Of a stretch of 64,000 nt of DNA, positions 8,886-17,797 are shown in pieces; position 1 is the first letter of the stretch; each line of letters begins with the position of its first letter. Source of the stretch: Sphingomonas sp. Leaf230 (GTDB taxonomy: Bacteria; Pseudomonadota; Alphaproteobacteria; Sphingomonadales; Sphingomonadaceae); the NCBI RefSeq assembly GCF_001421745.1, contig NZ_LMKW01000001.1, positions 1,065,453 through 1,129,452 on the forward strand. Reading direction: 5' to 3'. The position numbers and the translations under genes are program-made. The notes beneath the pieces are model-generated. The model was not told the DNA's origin, searched no databases, and saw only the letters and a list, made by a program, of their open reading frames with translations.

Positions 8886-10283
8886 ATGGCGGGCATAGGC
8901 TTCCAACTAGCGAAAACCGCGCTTGAGGGCGGCGTCGGCGGGATCGTCGGCGCCGCCGCATTCGGTGCGGTGATCAGCGCCGGGCCGTGGCTGATCACCG
9001 CGGTCGCGATGGCGATGCTGAACCACTGGTCGGGCGCGCACCTTGGCGCCGATGGCGCGCGGACGGTGCAGACGATCTTGGTCTATGCATTCAGCCTGTC
9101 CGCGCTGGCGGCGGCGCCAGTCGGCATCCTCGCGACGCGAATGGTCGCAGATCGTATCTTCGCACGCGATGGGGGCGGTGTTTCCGGCATCATGCTAGTC
9201 GCGCTCGCCATCGGTGGCGCGATCGCGCTGGGAATCGGCGCGGTTGTGTTCGGGACCCTCGCTCGGCTCCAGCTTGGTGAGGCCGCCCTTGCAACGCTGA
9301 TCCTCGCGTGGCTGACGCAGGTCTGGATCGCTGCTCCCCTGCTTACGGCCCTGCGCCGCTACCGTGCCATCCCCCTCGCCTATCTGCTCGGCATCGGTTT
9401 TGCGACGATGTTGCTGGCGCTGTTGCCGAAGCCTGACGTCGTCACCGTGCTTGCGGTCATCGCCGGCGGTATCGGGCTGACGCTGGCCGCGATCGTCGTC
9501 GTGATCCGTCGGCACTTCTCCGCGCCGCCCGTCCTGCCGACGCGCGATGCGATGGCGCCGCGGCTTGCGTGGATCGTTGCAGCGGCAGGCATCGCCGGGG
9601 TCGCGGCGATCTGGATCGACAAATGGCTGTTGTGGGCGGGGCCCGACAGCATCCGCGCGATCGGGCTGTTGCGACTCAATCCGATTAACGACCAGGGCAG
9701 CTTTCTCGGGCTGCTGACGATGGTGCCGGGCCTGACGCTGTTGCTGATCGTCACCGAGACGCGGTTCGATCGCGCGTTCGGCGACATGATCGTGCGGTGT
9801 ACCGGCACGTCGACGCTGCAACGGATCGAGGAGGCGCGCAGCGAACTCGCGCGGACGATGTTCGACGGGCTGCGGATCATGCTGCTGGTGCAGGCGCTCG
9901 TCGCCGCGCTCGCCTGGGTGTTCGCGGTGCCGCTGTTCGAATTGATCGGCGCGGACGCGCGGGCGATTTTCGCGTTTCGCCAGACCTCGCTCGGCACGGT
10001 CTTTCACCTCGTGGTGATCGCGACGACGGTCGTGCTCGCTTATTACGACCTGTTCGGGCGGATTCTGCTGACGTGGACGGCGTTCGCGATCGGCAGCGGC
10101 GTCGCAACGTTGTTGCAATGGGATGCGGGGTTTGCCGCATTCGGCTGGGGCTATATGGCCGGCGCCGTGATCGGTGCGTCGGTCGGCTTGGCGCTGGTCG
10201 CCGAGGCTACGGTAAACCTCACTTACCTGCTGTTCGTCGGCAACAATCCCTCGGTCGTGGGGCATGGAGGGCGTCTGTTGTGA
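8886..10283 (+). CDS. pelG: PelG-like polytopic exopolysaccharide transporter
   Basis: The 465-residue protein has about twelve membrane segments and the PelG signature start MAGIGFQLAK, followed by VISAGPWLITA. Other family blocks are DKWLLW, SFLGLLTMVPGLTLLL-TETRF and AYYDLFGR. PelG belongs to the MOP/flippase-like superfamily and is thought to work with the glycosyltransferase PelF and with PelD and PelE to move the polymer through the inner membrane. Its stop overlaps a GTG (GTGA at 10280-10283) that could start the next gene. Confidence 0.9.
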   Translation: MAGIGFQLAKTALEGGVGGIVGAAAFGAVISAGPWLITAVAMAMLNHWSGAHLGADGARTVQTILVYAFSLSALAAAPVGILATRMVADRIFARDGGGVSGIMLVALAIGGAIALGIGAVVFGTLARLQLGEAALATLILAWLTQVWIAAPLLTALRRYRAIPLAYLLGIGFATMLLALLPKPDVVTVLAVIAGGIGLTLAAIVVVIRRHFSAPPVLPTRDAMAPRLAWIVAAAGIAGVAAIWIDKWLLWAGPDSIRAIGLLRLNPINDQGSFLGLLTMVPGLTLLLIVTETRFDRAFGDMIVRCTGTSTLQRIEEARSELARTMFDGLRIMLLVQALVAALAWVFAVPLFELIGADARAIFAFRQTSLGTVFHLVVIATTVVLAYYDLFGRILLTWTAFAIGSGVATLLQWDAGFAAFGWGYMAGAVIGASVGLALVAEATVNLTYLLFVGNNPSVVGHGGRLL

Positions 10284-10297
10284 CGGGAAGTACGGAT

Positions 10298-11173
10298 ATG
10301 CCGCGCCGGAAGATCATGCGGCGGATGCTGGCGCTGGGTGCAACGACCCTGACGCTCGGGCTTCGATCGCGGTCGGATGCCGCGCCCAAGCCGTCCGCGA
10401 AAGCCGCGCTGCGCTGGGGCGTCGATTACGGTGCAACGACCGATCCAGTATTGGCGAGGACGTGCGCGCTGCTGGTACTGGAGCCGCATCACGCGCGCCC
10501 GATCGCACCGCTCCGGGGCCCCGGCAGCATCCTGCTGGGTTATGTCAGCTTCGGCGAGGTGGAGCGCAGTCGGCCCTATTTCGCCGCGCTCGAAAAGGCC
10601 GGCGCGCTGAGGGCCGCCAATCCCAACTGGCCCGATGCGCGGCTTGCCGACCTGCGCCATCCGGCGTGGCGCGCGGCGGTGCTCGACCGGCTCGTCCCCG
10701 CGATCCTGGCGCTCGGCTATGACGGCATCTTCATCGATACGATGGACAACGCCGAAGCGATGGAGCGGCAGGATCCGGTAGCCAACAAGGGCATGGTGGC
10801 CGCAGGCGTGACGCTGATCGCCGCCGTACGCGCGCGCTTTCCCAGAATCCGCATCATGCTCAACCGCGGCTATGCGCTGTTGCCCGACGTCGCGCCGAAG
10901 ATCGATTACCTGCTCGGCGAGGCGATGGCGTCGCGGTGGAATTTTGCCGCCAAGCACTATGAATTGCTCAGCGATTCGGACTGGGCCTGGCAAGCCGGTC
11001 GCCTGCGTGCGGCGAAGGCCCGGAACCCGGTGCTGCGCCTGATGACGCTCGATTACTGGGACCCGGCCGACACGAAGCAGGTCGCCGCACTGTACGCGCG
11101 CGAGCGGGCGGCGGGGTTCAGCCCCTATGTCGCGACGCTGGCGCTCGACCGGCTGGTGCCGGAGCCGAGTTGA
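10298..11173 (+). CDS. PelA-like glycoside hydrolase (GH114-type), stand-alone
   Basis: The 291-residue protein starts with an arginine-rich signal (MPRRKIMRRMLALGA), compatible with Tat or Sec export. It has the TIM-barrel fold of the endo-alpha-1,4-polygalactosaminidase family that forms the N-terminal domain of PelA. The visible motifs are WGVDYG near the start, GYVSFGEVE, and YDGIFIDTMDN with the acidic residues D142 and D147. It lacks the deacetylase half of canonical PelA, which here lies in the gene at 5466. The ATG at 10298 has a GGGAAG site; a GTG at 10280 that overlaps the pelG stop, with GGAGG upstream, is an alternative start. It likely trims Pel polymer in the periplasm. Confidence 0.8.
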   Translation: MPRRKIMRRMLALGATTLTLGLRSRSDAAPKPSAKAALRWGVDYGATTDPVLARTCALLVLEPHHARPIAPLRGPGSILLGYVSFGEVERSRPYFAALEKAGALRAANPNWPDARLADLRHPAWRAAVLDRLVPAILALGYDGIFIDTMDNAEAMERQDPVANKGMVAAGVTLIAAVRARFPRIRIMLNRGYALLPDVAPKIDYLLGEAMASRWNFAAKHYELLSDSDWAWQAGRLRAAKARNPVLRLMTLDYWDPADTKQVAALYARERAAGFSPYVATLALDRLVPEPS

Positions 11174-12891
11174 TGAGGATCGACCGCCGACGCGGACGTC
11201 TCGCGATCGTCCTGCCCGCATTGGCGGGGCTTAGCCTGCTCGCGGGCGGGCTGATGCTGTTGCCGAACGACCGCGAGATCCTTCACGCCGAGCGTCGCGC
11301 ACAGCCTGTGCCGACGACGAGCAGTTTGCTCGTCGCGCCGGTAGCGCCCCCGGTGGTGCCGCCTGCGCATCCGGCGATCGCGGCGCAGATCGCCACGGCC
11401 GATGCAGCGGCGCTGGCCGCGCTGACCGCGCAGCTGATTACCGCGGGTCAATCGGTGTCGACGATGCAGGTCGCCTATGATCTGGTCGCGGCAAAGCGAC
11501 CGGCCGTGGCGCTGGATTATCTTGCGGCACGGCCCGACGGCGGGGCGGCAGCGACGTGGCGGTTGCGTGTCGATCTTCTTCGCCAAACCGGACGAACCGC
11601 GGATGCGTCGACGCTCGTCACGCAGGCGGCGCAGAAGCGCGGATCGGTGCCGGCCGCGGACATCGTTGCGGCGGCCTATGCCATCGATCGGCCCGACCTC
11701 GTGATCGCAGCAGCGGCGAACCACGTCATCCCGCCGCCCGATGCCGCGCTGTCGCTCGATCTGGCCCGGCGCGCCGACAAGGCCGGGCGCAACGACCTGA
11801 TCGCGCTGCTCGACACGGCGACGACGGCGAACTGGCGTGCAGCGGATCCGTGGCTGGCGATCCGTGTCGCGGCGCGCGCGAAGGATACCGCGGCGGGCTT
11901 GAAGGCTGCCGACTATCTGCCGGTCGAGCAGCGTCCGGCGGCGCGCGAGGCGATCCTGACCACAGCGGGCGACCGTGAAGGCTTGCGTACCGAATTGCTG
12001 GCGCGTGCCGCGGCGCCGGATGCGCAACCCGAGCGGGAGGCGGAACGACTGCTCGCGTCGGGCTACCGTGCCGATGCGGCGGCAGTGCTGCGGCGGGCAG
12101 CGACCGGGCAGCCACCGAGCGCGCCTGCCGCTCAGCGCGTGCTGTACCTGATGGGTCCGCGGCCGGAGTCCGACGATCTCGCCTGGCTGAAGCAGCAGAG
12201 CCTGCAGGGCAATGCGGCCCAGCAACGCGCGTGGCTGGCGCGCTATGCCGAGCGCGACCGGCCGGGCGAGGCGCTGGCGTTCGTGTCGCGGCATCCGCTC
12301 GCGAGCCAGACCGACGTGATGCTGATGCGGCTGTCGCTGGCCCGAACGGCTAGCAATGATGCCGCCGGTCGTGCGGTGCTGGCATTGTTGCTGGACGGCC
12401 GCGCACTGGATCCGGCGCAGGTCGCGGCGCTGTCCGCTGCGGCCCCCGCAAGGATCGAACCGGCCCAAGCGGCGGCGATCGCGAAACGCCGCGTCGCGTC
12501 CGGGGTCGCGGCGCCACGCGATCAAATCGATCTCGCCTGGACGGCGTGGAACGCGGGCGATGCGAAGGGCGCGGCCAAATGGCTCCACGCGCATCTGGAG
12601 ACGGACCCGACCGACCTGCCGGCGCTGCGGTTGATGGCTGATGTGCAGGCACGGATCGGTGGAGATCGGGCTGCACGTCCCTGGCTGGACCGTGCGCTCG
12701 CGCAGACGCCCGCGGAGAGCAAGGCTCGCGTGGAAATACTCGAGAAGCTCGGTCGTCGGGCCGACGCCTTGTCGCTGGTCGAAACATTGCGTGCCGAAAC
12801 CCCGCACGACCGATCGCTCGCCGCGCTGCACGCGCGCCTGCTGATCGCGCAGGGACAGGCCGGGCGGGCGCGAACGGTGCTGGCGCAATGA
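11173..12891 (+). CDS. pelB: PelB-like N-terminal half: membrane anchor plus TPR repeats
   Basis: The 572-residue protein has one transmembrane segment at residues 11 to 32 (LAIVLPALAGLSLLAGGLML) and then a long alpha-helical alanine-rich region of TPR-like repeats. Its position between the PelA-type hydrolase and the barrel gene, and its topology, match the inner-membrane-anchored periplasmic TPR scaffold of PelB. Canonical PelB joins the TPR scaffold and the outer-membrane porin in about 1190 residues; here the coding is split. The start ATG overlaps the previous stop (TGATG). In Pseudomonas this region guides the polymer and binds PelA. Confidence 0.75.
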   Translation: MRIDRRRGRLAIVLPALAGLSLLAGGLMLLPNDREILHAERRAQPVPTTSSLLVAPVAPPVVPPAHPAIAAQIATADAAALAALTAQLITAGQSVSTMQVAYDLVAAKRPAVALDYLAARPDGGAAATWRLRVDLLRQTGRTADASTLVTQAAQKRGSVPAADIVAAAYAIDRPDLVIAAAANHVIPPPDAALSLDLARRADKAGRNDLIALLDTATTANWRAADPWLAIRVAARAKDTAAGLKAADYLPVEQRPAAREAILTTAGDREGLRTELLARAAAPDAQPEREAERLLASGYRADAAAVLRRAATGQPPSAPAAQRVLYLMGPRPESDDLAWLKQQSLQGNAAQQRAWLARYAERDRPGEALAFVSRHPLASQTDVMLMRLSLARTASNDAAGRAVLALLLDGRALDPAQVAALSAAAPARIEPAQAAAIAKRRVASGVAAPRDQIDLAWTAWNAGDAKGAAKWLHAHLETDPTDLPALRLMADVQARIGGDRAARPWLDRALAQTPAESKARVEILEKLGRRADALSLVETLRAETPHDRSLAALHARLLIAQGQAGRARTVLAQ

Positions 12892-14363
12892 TCGCACTGC
12901 TGCTCTGCCTGACGGACGCGCCGGCGCTGACCGTTCCCCGCACCGTCTTCGCGGACAGTCGTGTCGTGGTGCCCGAGGCCGTGCTCGCCTGGCCCGACGA
13001 CGCGGTCGTCCGCATCGAAGAGCGCGACGGAGAGCTGGTCGCGCGGTTCGATCACCCGGTGACGCCGGACCGGATCGCGGCGTTCCGCGAGGCCGCCGGC
13101 GATGCGATCGGCGATCTGCGCTGGAACGACGACAGCCTCGTCCTGCGTCCGGCCGCCGGCTGGACGATGACGTGGCGCCAGGCGGGCCCGGTGGTCGCGC
13201 TCGCCTTCTCGCCGCCGGCTCCGAACGATGGGGTCGCCGAAAACGTGGACGACAGCGCTTCCGAGGCCGCGCTGACCGCAATCGAAGCGGATGCCGCGGC
13301 CGGGTATTCGGGGCAGGCACGGCGCGCCGCAACCGCGTTGGCGAAACGCTATCCGACCGACCGGCGCGCCGCCCGCATGCGCGCCGACACGCGGCTTGCC
13401 GATGGCGACGTGCGCGGGGCGGCGCGCGATTACCGTGCGCTCGCAGCGGACGACCTGACCGCCCGCCGTGCGATCGCCGCCGCGCCGGGAACCGCGAGCG
13501 TCGGCGTCACCGCACGCGACGGCAGCGATCTGTCGCAGGCGGAGTTCGCAGCACGGATCGACGCGGCGGTCGGCGATACCTTCGCGGTCGGTGGTGGCCT
13601 CCGCCATATCGCCAGTCGTGTCGGCGACGACTCACAGACCGTGCGAACCGGCCATACCGTGGTCGATGCCTCGCTCGCCGCAGCGTTCGACGGCGCAGTC
13701 CGCGTACAGCTGCTCGCGTCTGCCGCGCTCGACGATGGCGTCACCGGGGGCGGCGCCAAGGCCGTCGCGGGGTCCGCCGATGCCCAATTTCGCGTGACAT
13801 TGACCCGGCACATGCCCGATTACTCGACGCCGGCGCAGGTGCTGGCAGGCGGGTATCTCTCACGCGCCCTGCTCGGGGTGACCTATCGGCTGACTCCGGG
13901 TCTCGTCGTGCAAGGCGATATCGGCGCGAACCGCTACGGGCTTGCCGGGAGCAGCGGCGCGAGCGACACCATCGTCGCGAGCGGCGGGGTCGATTATCTC
14001 ATTCGTCGCCAGTTCCCCGCGCTCGGCCTGACCTATCGGTTCGAGGCCGAATACGTCCAGCATTTGCAACTCGGCGCGGACAGCTTGGCCATCATCCCGC
14101 TCGCCACGCGGGAGAACCATACCGTCCAGGGCCTGCTCAGCGGCGCGCTCGGCACGGTGCAGATGACCGCACTGGCAGGCTGGACCGTCGACAGGTTCGG
14201 TGGAGACGGGCCGACCGCCAGCCTTGGCATCGCAGCACCTATCGCGGTGGCCTGGCGGGTCGAGGGCAGCGGCGGCATCACATCGATCGCACGCCCCGGC
14301 TTCTCGGGTCGCCAACTCTACGCACGGGCGCTGCTGACACGCAGCCTTGGGGATACGCAGTGA
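12888..14363 (+). CDS. pelB: PelB-like C-terminal half: outer-membrane beta-barrel
   Basis: The 491-residue protein begins with a short hydrophobic segment, then a few helical repeats up to about residue 200, and then alternating hydrophobic/polar strands from about 205 to the end, as expected for an outer-membrane barrel. It ends with YARALLTRSLGDTQ rather than a terminal aromatic. It overlaps the preceding TPR gene by four bases (ATGA at 12888), so both halves should be made in coupled fashion. By position it is the exporter pore of the Pel polymer. The barrel is inferred from the strand pattern. Confidence 0.7.
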   Translation: MIALLLCLTDAPALTVPRTVFADSRVVVPEAVLAWPDDAVVRIEERDGELVARFDHPVTPDRIAAFREAAGDAIGDLRWNDDSLVLRPAAGWTMTWRQAGPVVALAFSPPAPNDGVAENVDDSASEAALTAIEADAAAGYSGQARRAATALAKRYPTDRRAARMRADTRLADGDVRGAARDYRALAADDLTARRAIAAAPGTASVGVTARDGSDLSQAEFAARIDAAVGDTFAVGGGLRHIASRVGDDSQTVRTGHTVVDASLAAAFDGAVRVQLLASAALDDGVTGGGAKAVAGSADAQFRVTLTRHMPDYSTPAQVLAGGYLSRALLGVTYRLTPGLVVQGDIGANRYGLAGSSGASDTIVASGGVDYLIRRQFPALGLTYRFEAEYVQHLQLGADSLAIIPLATRENHTVQGLLSGALGTVQMTALAGWTVDRFGGDGPTASLGIAAPIAVAWRVEGSGGITSIARPGFSGRQLYARALLTRSLGDTQ

Positions 14364-15328
14364 CGCACGACGACCCTGTTCGCAAATGGCAGACCCGGTG
14401 GCGACGCCCCGCACGCGTCGCGGCGGAGATCGCGCTTGCCTTCGCCGCGCTGGTCGCACTCGACTGGTGGCTGACGGGCGGCACCGGTTTCGCGCACGTC
14501 CATCCGAACCCCTATTGGGTGCCGGTCCTCGTGATGGCGCTGGCGTATGGGACCGGCCCCGGCGTTCTCGCAGCCGTGATCGCATCGGGGCTTTGGCTCG
14601 CCAACGTTCACGACACCCCGGGCGAACGCGATTACCTCGATCACCTGTTCCATCTGTCGCTTCAGCCGCTGATGTGGTTCGTCGTGGCGGGGATCATCGG
14701 CGAAGTGACGATCATGCGGACCGGGCGTCACGATCGGCTGGAAAAGCGCGGCCGTGTCGCGACGCGCAACCTGGCGCGTCTGACCGACGCGTTCGCGACG
14801 CTGTCGCAGACCAATCGCCTGTTGCAGGTTCAGATCGCGACGGAAGCGCATACCGTCGGCCATGCGATCGAGACGGCGACGCGGCTCAGTTCGGAGGACC
14901 GGGCAGAGCGGCGCGGCGCGATTGGCGAACTGGTCGCCCTTGCCGCGCGGACCGCCGACTTCACCTGCTACAGGGTCACCGGCGGGGAGGCGCGTGCCTG
15001 GCTCCGGGGGCCGGTTACCGCAGGGCGGCGCGACGTCCTGCCCGCGTCCCTGCTGGAGCGGATCGAGCGGCACAAGCGGATCTTGCATGTCGCCAAGCGC
15101 AGCGATCGGCACGCGCTTGACGGTGTCGGCGTCGCCGCGATCGCCTTGCCCGACCGGAAGACCGGCGAGATCGTCGGTTGCCTGATTCTCCACACCCTGC
15201 CCTTCGAGGCGCTGAACGCGAATCGTACCGCGGAACTCGCCGAGATCGCCGCCTGGTTGACGCCCCTGCTCGCCGAACTACCGCAGGCGACACGGCAACC
15301 GGTGAGATCCGCCGGGCTGGTCGCGTGA
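14360..15328 (+). CDS. pelD: PelD-like membrane GAF protein lacking the GGDEF domain
   Basis: The 322-residue protein starts at a GTG that overlaps the previous stop (GTGA). Residues 17 to 125 hold about four membrane segments (including PYWVPVLVMALAYG and PLMWFVVAGIIGEV), followed by a short coiled linker and a GAF domain from about 165 to 305. Pseudomonas PelD has about 455 residues and ends in a degenerate GGDEF domain whose RxxD site binds c-di-GMP and switches on synthesis. That domain is absent here: the frame ends right after the GAF. The protein could still be a scaffold for PelF, PelE and PelG. Confidence 0.8.
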   Translation: MTHDDPVRKWQTRWRRPARVAAEIALAFAALVALDWWLTGGTGFAHVHPNPYWVPVLVMALAYGTGPGVLAAVIASGLWLANVHDTPGERDYLDHLFHLSLQPLMWFVVAGIIGEVTIMRTGRHDRLEKRGRVATRNLARLTDAFATLSQTNRLLQVQIATEAHTVGHAIETATRLSSEDRAERRGAIGELVALAARTADFTCYRVTGGEARAWLRGPVTAGRRDVLPASLLERIERHKRILHVAKRSDRHALDGVGVAAIALPDRKTGEIVGCLILHTLPFEALNANRTAELAEIAAWLTPLLAELPQATRQPVRSAGLVA

Positions 15329-16239
15329 TCCTCCGCCTGATCGCGCTGGCGGTCTTTGAGATGATGATCCAGGCGGTGTGCTGGATGTCCGGAGTCGCGG
15401 TCGGCTGGGGCCTCGCTGCGCATGCCGTGGCGAGCGTGTTCGGGTTCGGCGTGTGGCTTCGCAGCGGAACAGCGGCCGACTTTGCCCCGGCGATGCTCGG
15501 CGTGCTCGGGCCGCTCGGGCTGCTCGTCGCGCTGCCGCTCGGGTGTTTATCCAGGCCCAAGACGCAGCGCACCGATGACGAGATGTTCGGCCCGGTTACG
15601 CGCGGCTCCGCACAGCGCGGCGCGCGTCTCGCCGTCGCGCGGATGCTCGACGGACGCGTTCATCATGCGACGCCCGATACGCTCAGTTCGCTGGTCACGA
15701 TCATGCGTCATGGTGCGGTTGCCGAGCGGCGGCGCGCGCTGGAGACGGTGGTACGATCGTTCGAGCCGGCACTGTCGCCGTTAATCGCGCTGGCGCTGAC
15801 CGATAGCGACCAGACCATCCGCGCGCTGGCGGCGGCGGCTTCCGCCCGGGTCGCGGAGAACCTCGTCCTGGCACGAGCGAAGCTATCGGCGCGCGTTGCC
15901 AATGGCGCCGATCCGGAAGTCGCCATTAGCCTGGCGACGCTGCTCGCGGATCATGCCCGTTCGGACGTGCTGCTGTCGGATTCGCAACGCCTCCACCTTC
16001 GCGAGGATGCGGTCGCAACGATGGTCGCCGCGGTCCCTTCAAAGGCGGACGATCCAAGGTCTGGGACGCGCGACGCGTTGATGATGGAAGCATTTTGGGC
16101 CGCGGGCGATTACGCGGCGATCGACCGGATGGCGACTGCGATCGAGGCCGCGTCGGAGCGGAACGATGCGCCAACGGACGCTACGCAGCGCGGCGCGACG
16201 ACGCGGGCGACCTGGTGGCTGACGGGAGCGGCGGCATGA
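15325..16239 (+). CDS. pelE: PelE-like inner-membrane protein
   Basis: The 304-residue protein starts at GTG 15325, overlapping the pelD stop by four bases. Two hydrophobic segments lie at about residues 5 to 45 and 50 to 75, followed by a soluble helical region with TPR or HEAT character to the end. This topology and the place between pelD and pelF match PelE, a partner of PelD and PelG in the synthase complex. Sequence conservation in this family is low, so the name depends mainly on gene order. Confidence 0.7.
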   Translation: MILRLIALAVFEMMIQAVCWMSGVAVGWGLAAHAVASVFGFGVWLRSGTAADFAPAMLGVLGPLGLLVALPLGCLSRPKTQRTDDEMFGPVTRGSAQRGARLAVARMLDGRVHHATPDTLSSLVTIMRHGAVAERRRALETVVRSFEPALSPLIALALTDSDQTIRALAAAASARVAENLVLARAKLSARVANGADPEVAISLATLLADHARSDVLLSDSQRLHLREDAVATMVAAVPSKADDPRSGTRDALMMEAFWAAGDYAAIDRMATAIEAASERNDAPTDATQRGATTRATWWLTGAAA

Positions 16240-17747
16240 TCCCGCTCTCGGCCCTTGCCGAAAGGTCGCGACAAGCGTCTGTCGAGATACCGGACGCCGA
16301 CATCTGCCTGATCGTCGAGGGCGCGTACCCGTATGTGATCGGCGGCGTGTCCGGCTGGCTACAGGACCTGATCACGCACCTGCCCGACGTCCGGTTCGTG
16401 ATCGCCGCGATCAAGCCGGGTGCCGGGCTGCTCCCGTTCCAGTTGACGCCGCCGCCCAACGTCGTCGCGGTTGTCGAGATCGGCCTCGCGCCCGCGCCGG
16501 CCGTTCCGCGGGCCATCCCAGACCGGATCGCGGTGCCGATCGCCGATGCGCTGGTCGCGTTCGTCGCGACGGGTGGCGCGGATCGGCTCGCGACGCTGAT
16601 CGACGTGATCGGCGGCAGCACCCGGCCGCTCGCGCCCGGCGATATCCTGTCGCACCCCGCCGTCTTCGCCAGGCTCCGGCGCCATTATCAGGCGATGCTC
16701 CCCAAGGCGTCCTTCCACCATTATTTCTGGGCGATGCGCGTTCTGCTGGGCGGGTTGCTCGCGGTACTGACCACGCCCCTGCCCCGCGCGAAGGCGTATC
16801 ACACGATCTCGACCGGGTTCGCGGGCCTGCTTGCCGCGCGAGCCGCGCGCCAGACCGGGCGACCGGCGTTCATCACCGAGCATGGCATCTACCTGCTCGA
16901 ACGCCAGATCGAGGTGATGATGGCGGACTGGATCGGCGATCAGGTCGATACCGGGCTCGAACTGGAGCGCAGCGTCCGCGATCTTCGCGACCTGTGGGTG
17001 CGCGCGTTCACCAGCTATGCGACCGCCTGCTACGACAGTTGCGACCCGATCGTCGCGCTGTACGGCGCGAACACGGCGGTCCAGCGCCGGCTGGGCGCCG
17101 CCGCCGAGCGTGTCCGCGTGATCCCCAACGGGATCGATTCGCGGCGGTTCGCGAGCCTCCCGGACCAGCGCGATCCGGCGCATCCGCTGGTCGCGTTGCT
17201 CGGCCGCGTGGTGCCGATCAAGGACGTGAAGACGTTCATCCGCGCCGCCGCGATCGCGCACGCCGAACGCCCCGACATCCGCTTCGTGGTGCTCGGCCCG
17301 GAGGACGAAGATCCGGAATATGCCGCCGAATGCACGCGGCTGGTCGAGGATCTGGCACTCACGCCGGTCTTCCGCTTTGCCGGACGCGTGCGGATCGAGG
17401 ACTGGATGGCGAAGATCGACCTGCTCGTGCTCACCAGTCTTTCCGAAGCGCAGCCGCTGGTGATCCTGGAAGGCGGCGCATGCGGGATCCCGGTGGTGGC
17501 ACCCGATGTCGGCAGTTGTCGCGAGATGATCGAGGGGCGCGGCGGCGCAGACTCGGGGCATGGCGGCATCGTCACGCCATTGGTCAACCCGGCAGCGACC
17601 GCAGCGGGAATCCTGGCGATCGCCGGCGATCCGGCGATGCGGCTGGCGATGGGCGAGACGATGCGCGAGCGCGTACGGCGCGATTATGACCACGACACGA
17701 TCATCGATGCTTATGCCGAACTCTACGGGTCACTGATCGCGCGGTAG
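16236..17747 (+). CDS. pelF: PelF-like GT4 glycosyltransferase
   Basis: The 503-residue cytosolic enzyme polymerises the Pel polysaccharide from a UDP-sugar. Early PelF motifs are DICLIVEGAYPYVIGGVSGW and ITEHGIYLLER; the GT-B C-terminal half shows RVIPNGID, LLGRVVPIKDVKTFI and the EX7E pair in SEAQPLVILEGGACG. The size matches Pseudomonas PelF. The ATG overlaps the pelE stop (ATGA). It is the last gene of the overlapping operon. Confidence 0.92.
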   Translation: MIPLSALAERSRQASVEIPDADICLIVEGAYPYVIGGVSGWLQDLITHLPDVRFVIAAIKPGAGLLPFQLTPPPNVVAVVEIGLAPAPAVPRAIPDRIAVPIADALVAFVATGGADRLATLIDVIGGSTRPLAPGDILSHPAVFARLRRHYQAMLPKASFHHYFWAMRVLLGGLLAVLTTPLPRAKAYHTISTGFAGLLAARAARQTGRPAFITEHGIYLLERQIEVMMADWIGDQVDTGLELERSVRDLRDLWVRAFTSYATACYDSCDPIVALYGANTAVQRRLGAAAERVRVIPNGIDSRRFASLPDQRDPAHPLVALLGRVVPIKDVKTFIRAAAIAHAERPDIRFVVLGPEDEDPEYAAECTRLVEDLALTPVFRFAGRVRIEDWMAKIDLLVLTSLSEAQPLVILEGGACGIPVVAPDVGSCREMIEGRGGADSGHGGIVTPLVNPAATAAGILAIAGDPAMRLAMGETMRERVRRDYDHDTIIDAYAELYGSLIAR

Positions 17748-17797
17748 CGAAGTCAAACCGTTGCGGCAGGGGCCGCGACCGGCGTAGAAAACGGGTC

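Noticed and set aside
6291..8906. An 871-codon minus-strand open frame opposite the RTX deacetylase gene
   Set aside because: It is a codon-phase shadow of the plus-strand gene. The translation is Arg/His/Val-rich with no domain, while the plus-strand frame has clear CE4 and RTX motifs.
11125..13332. A 735-codon minus-strand frame opposite the pelB halves
   Set aside because: Arg-rich low-complexity translation typical of antisense to GC-rich genes; the plus-strand genes are coupled by ATGA overlaps.
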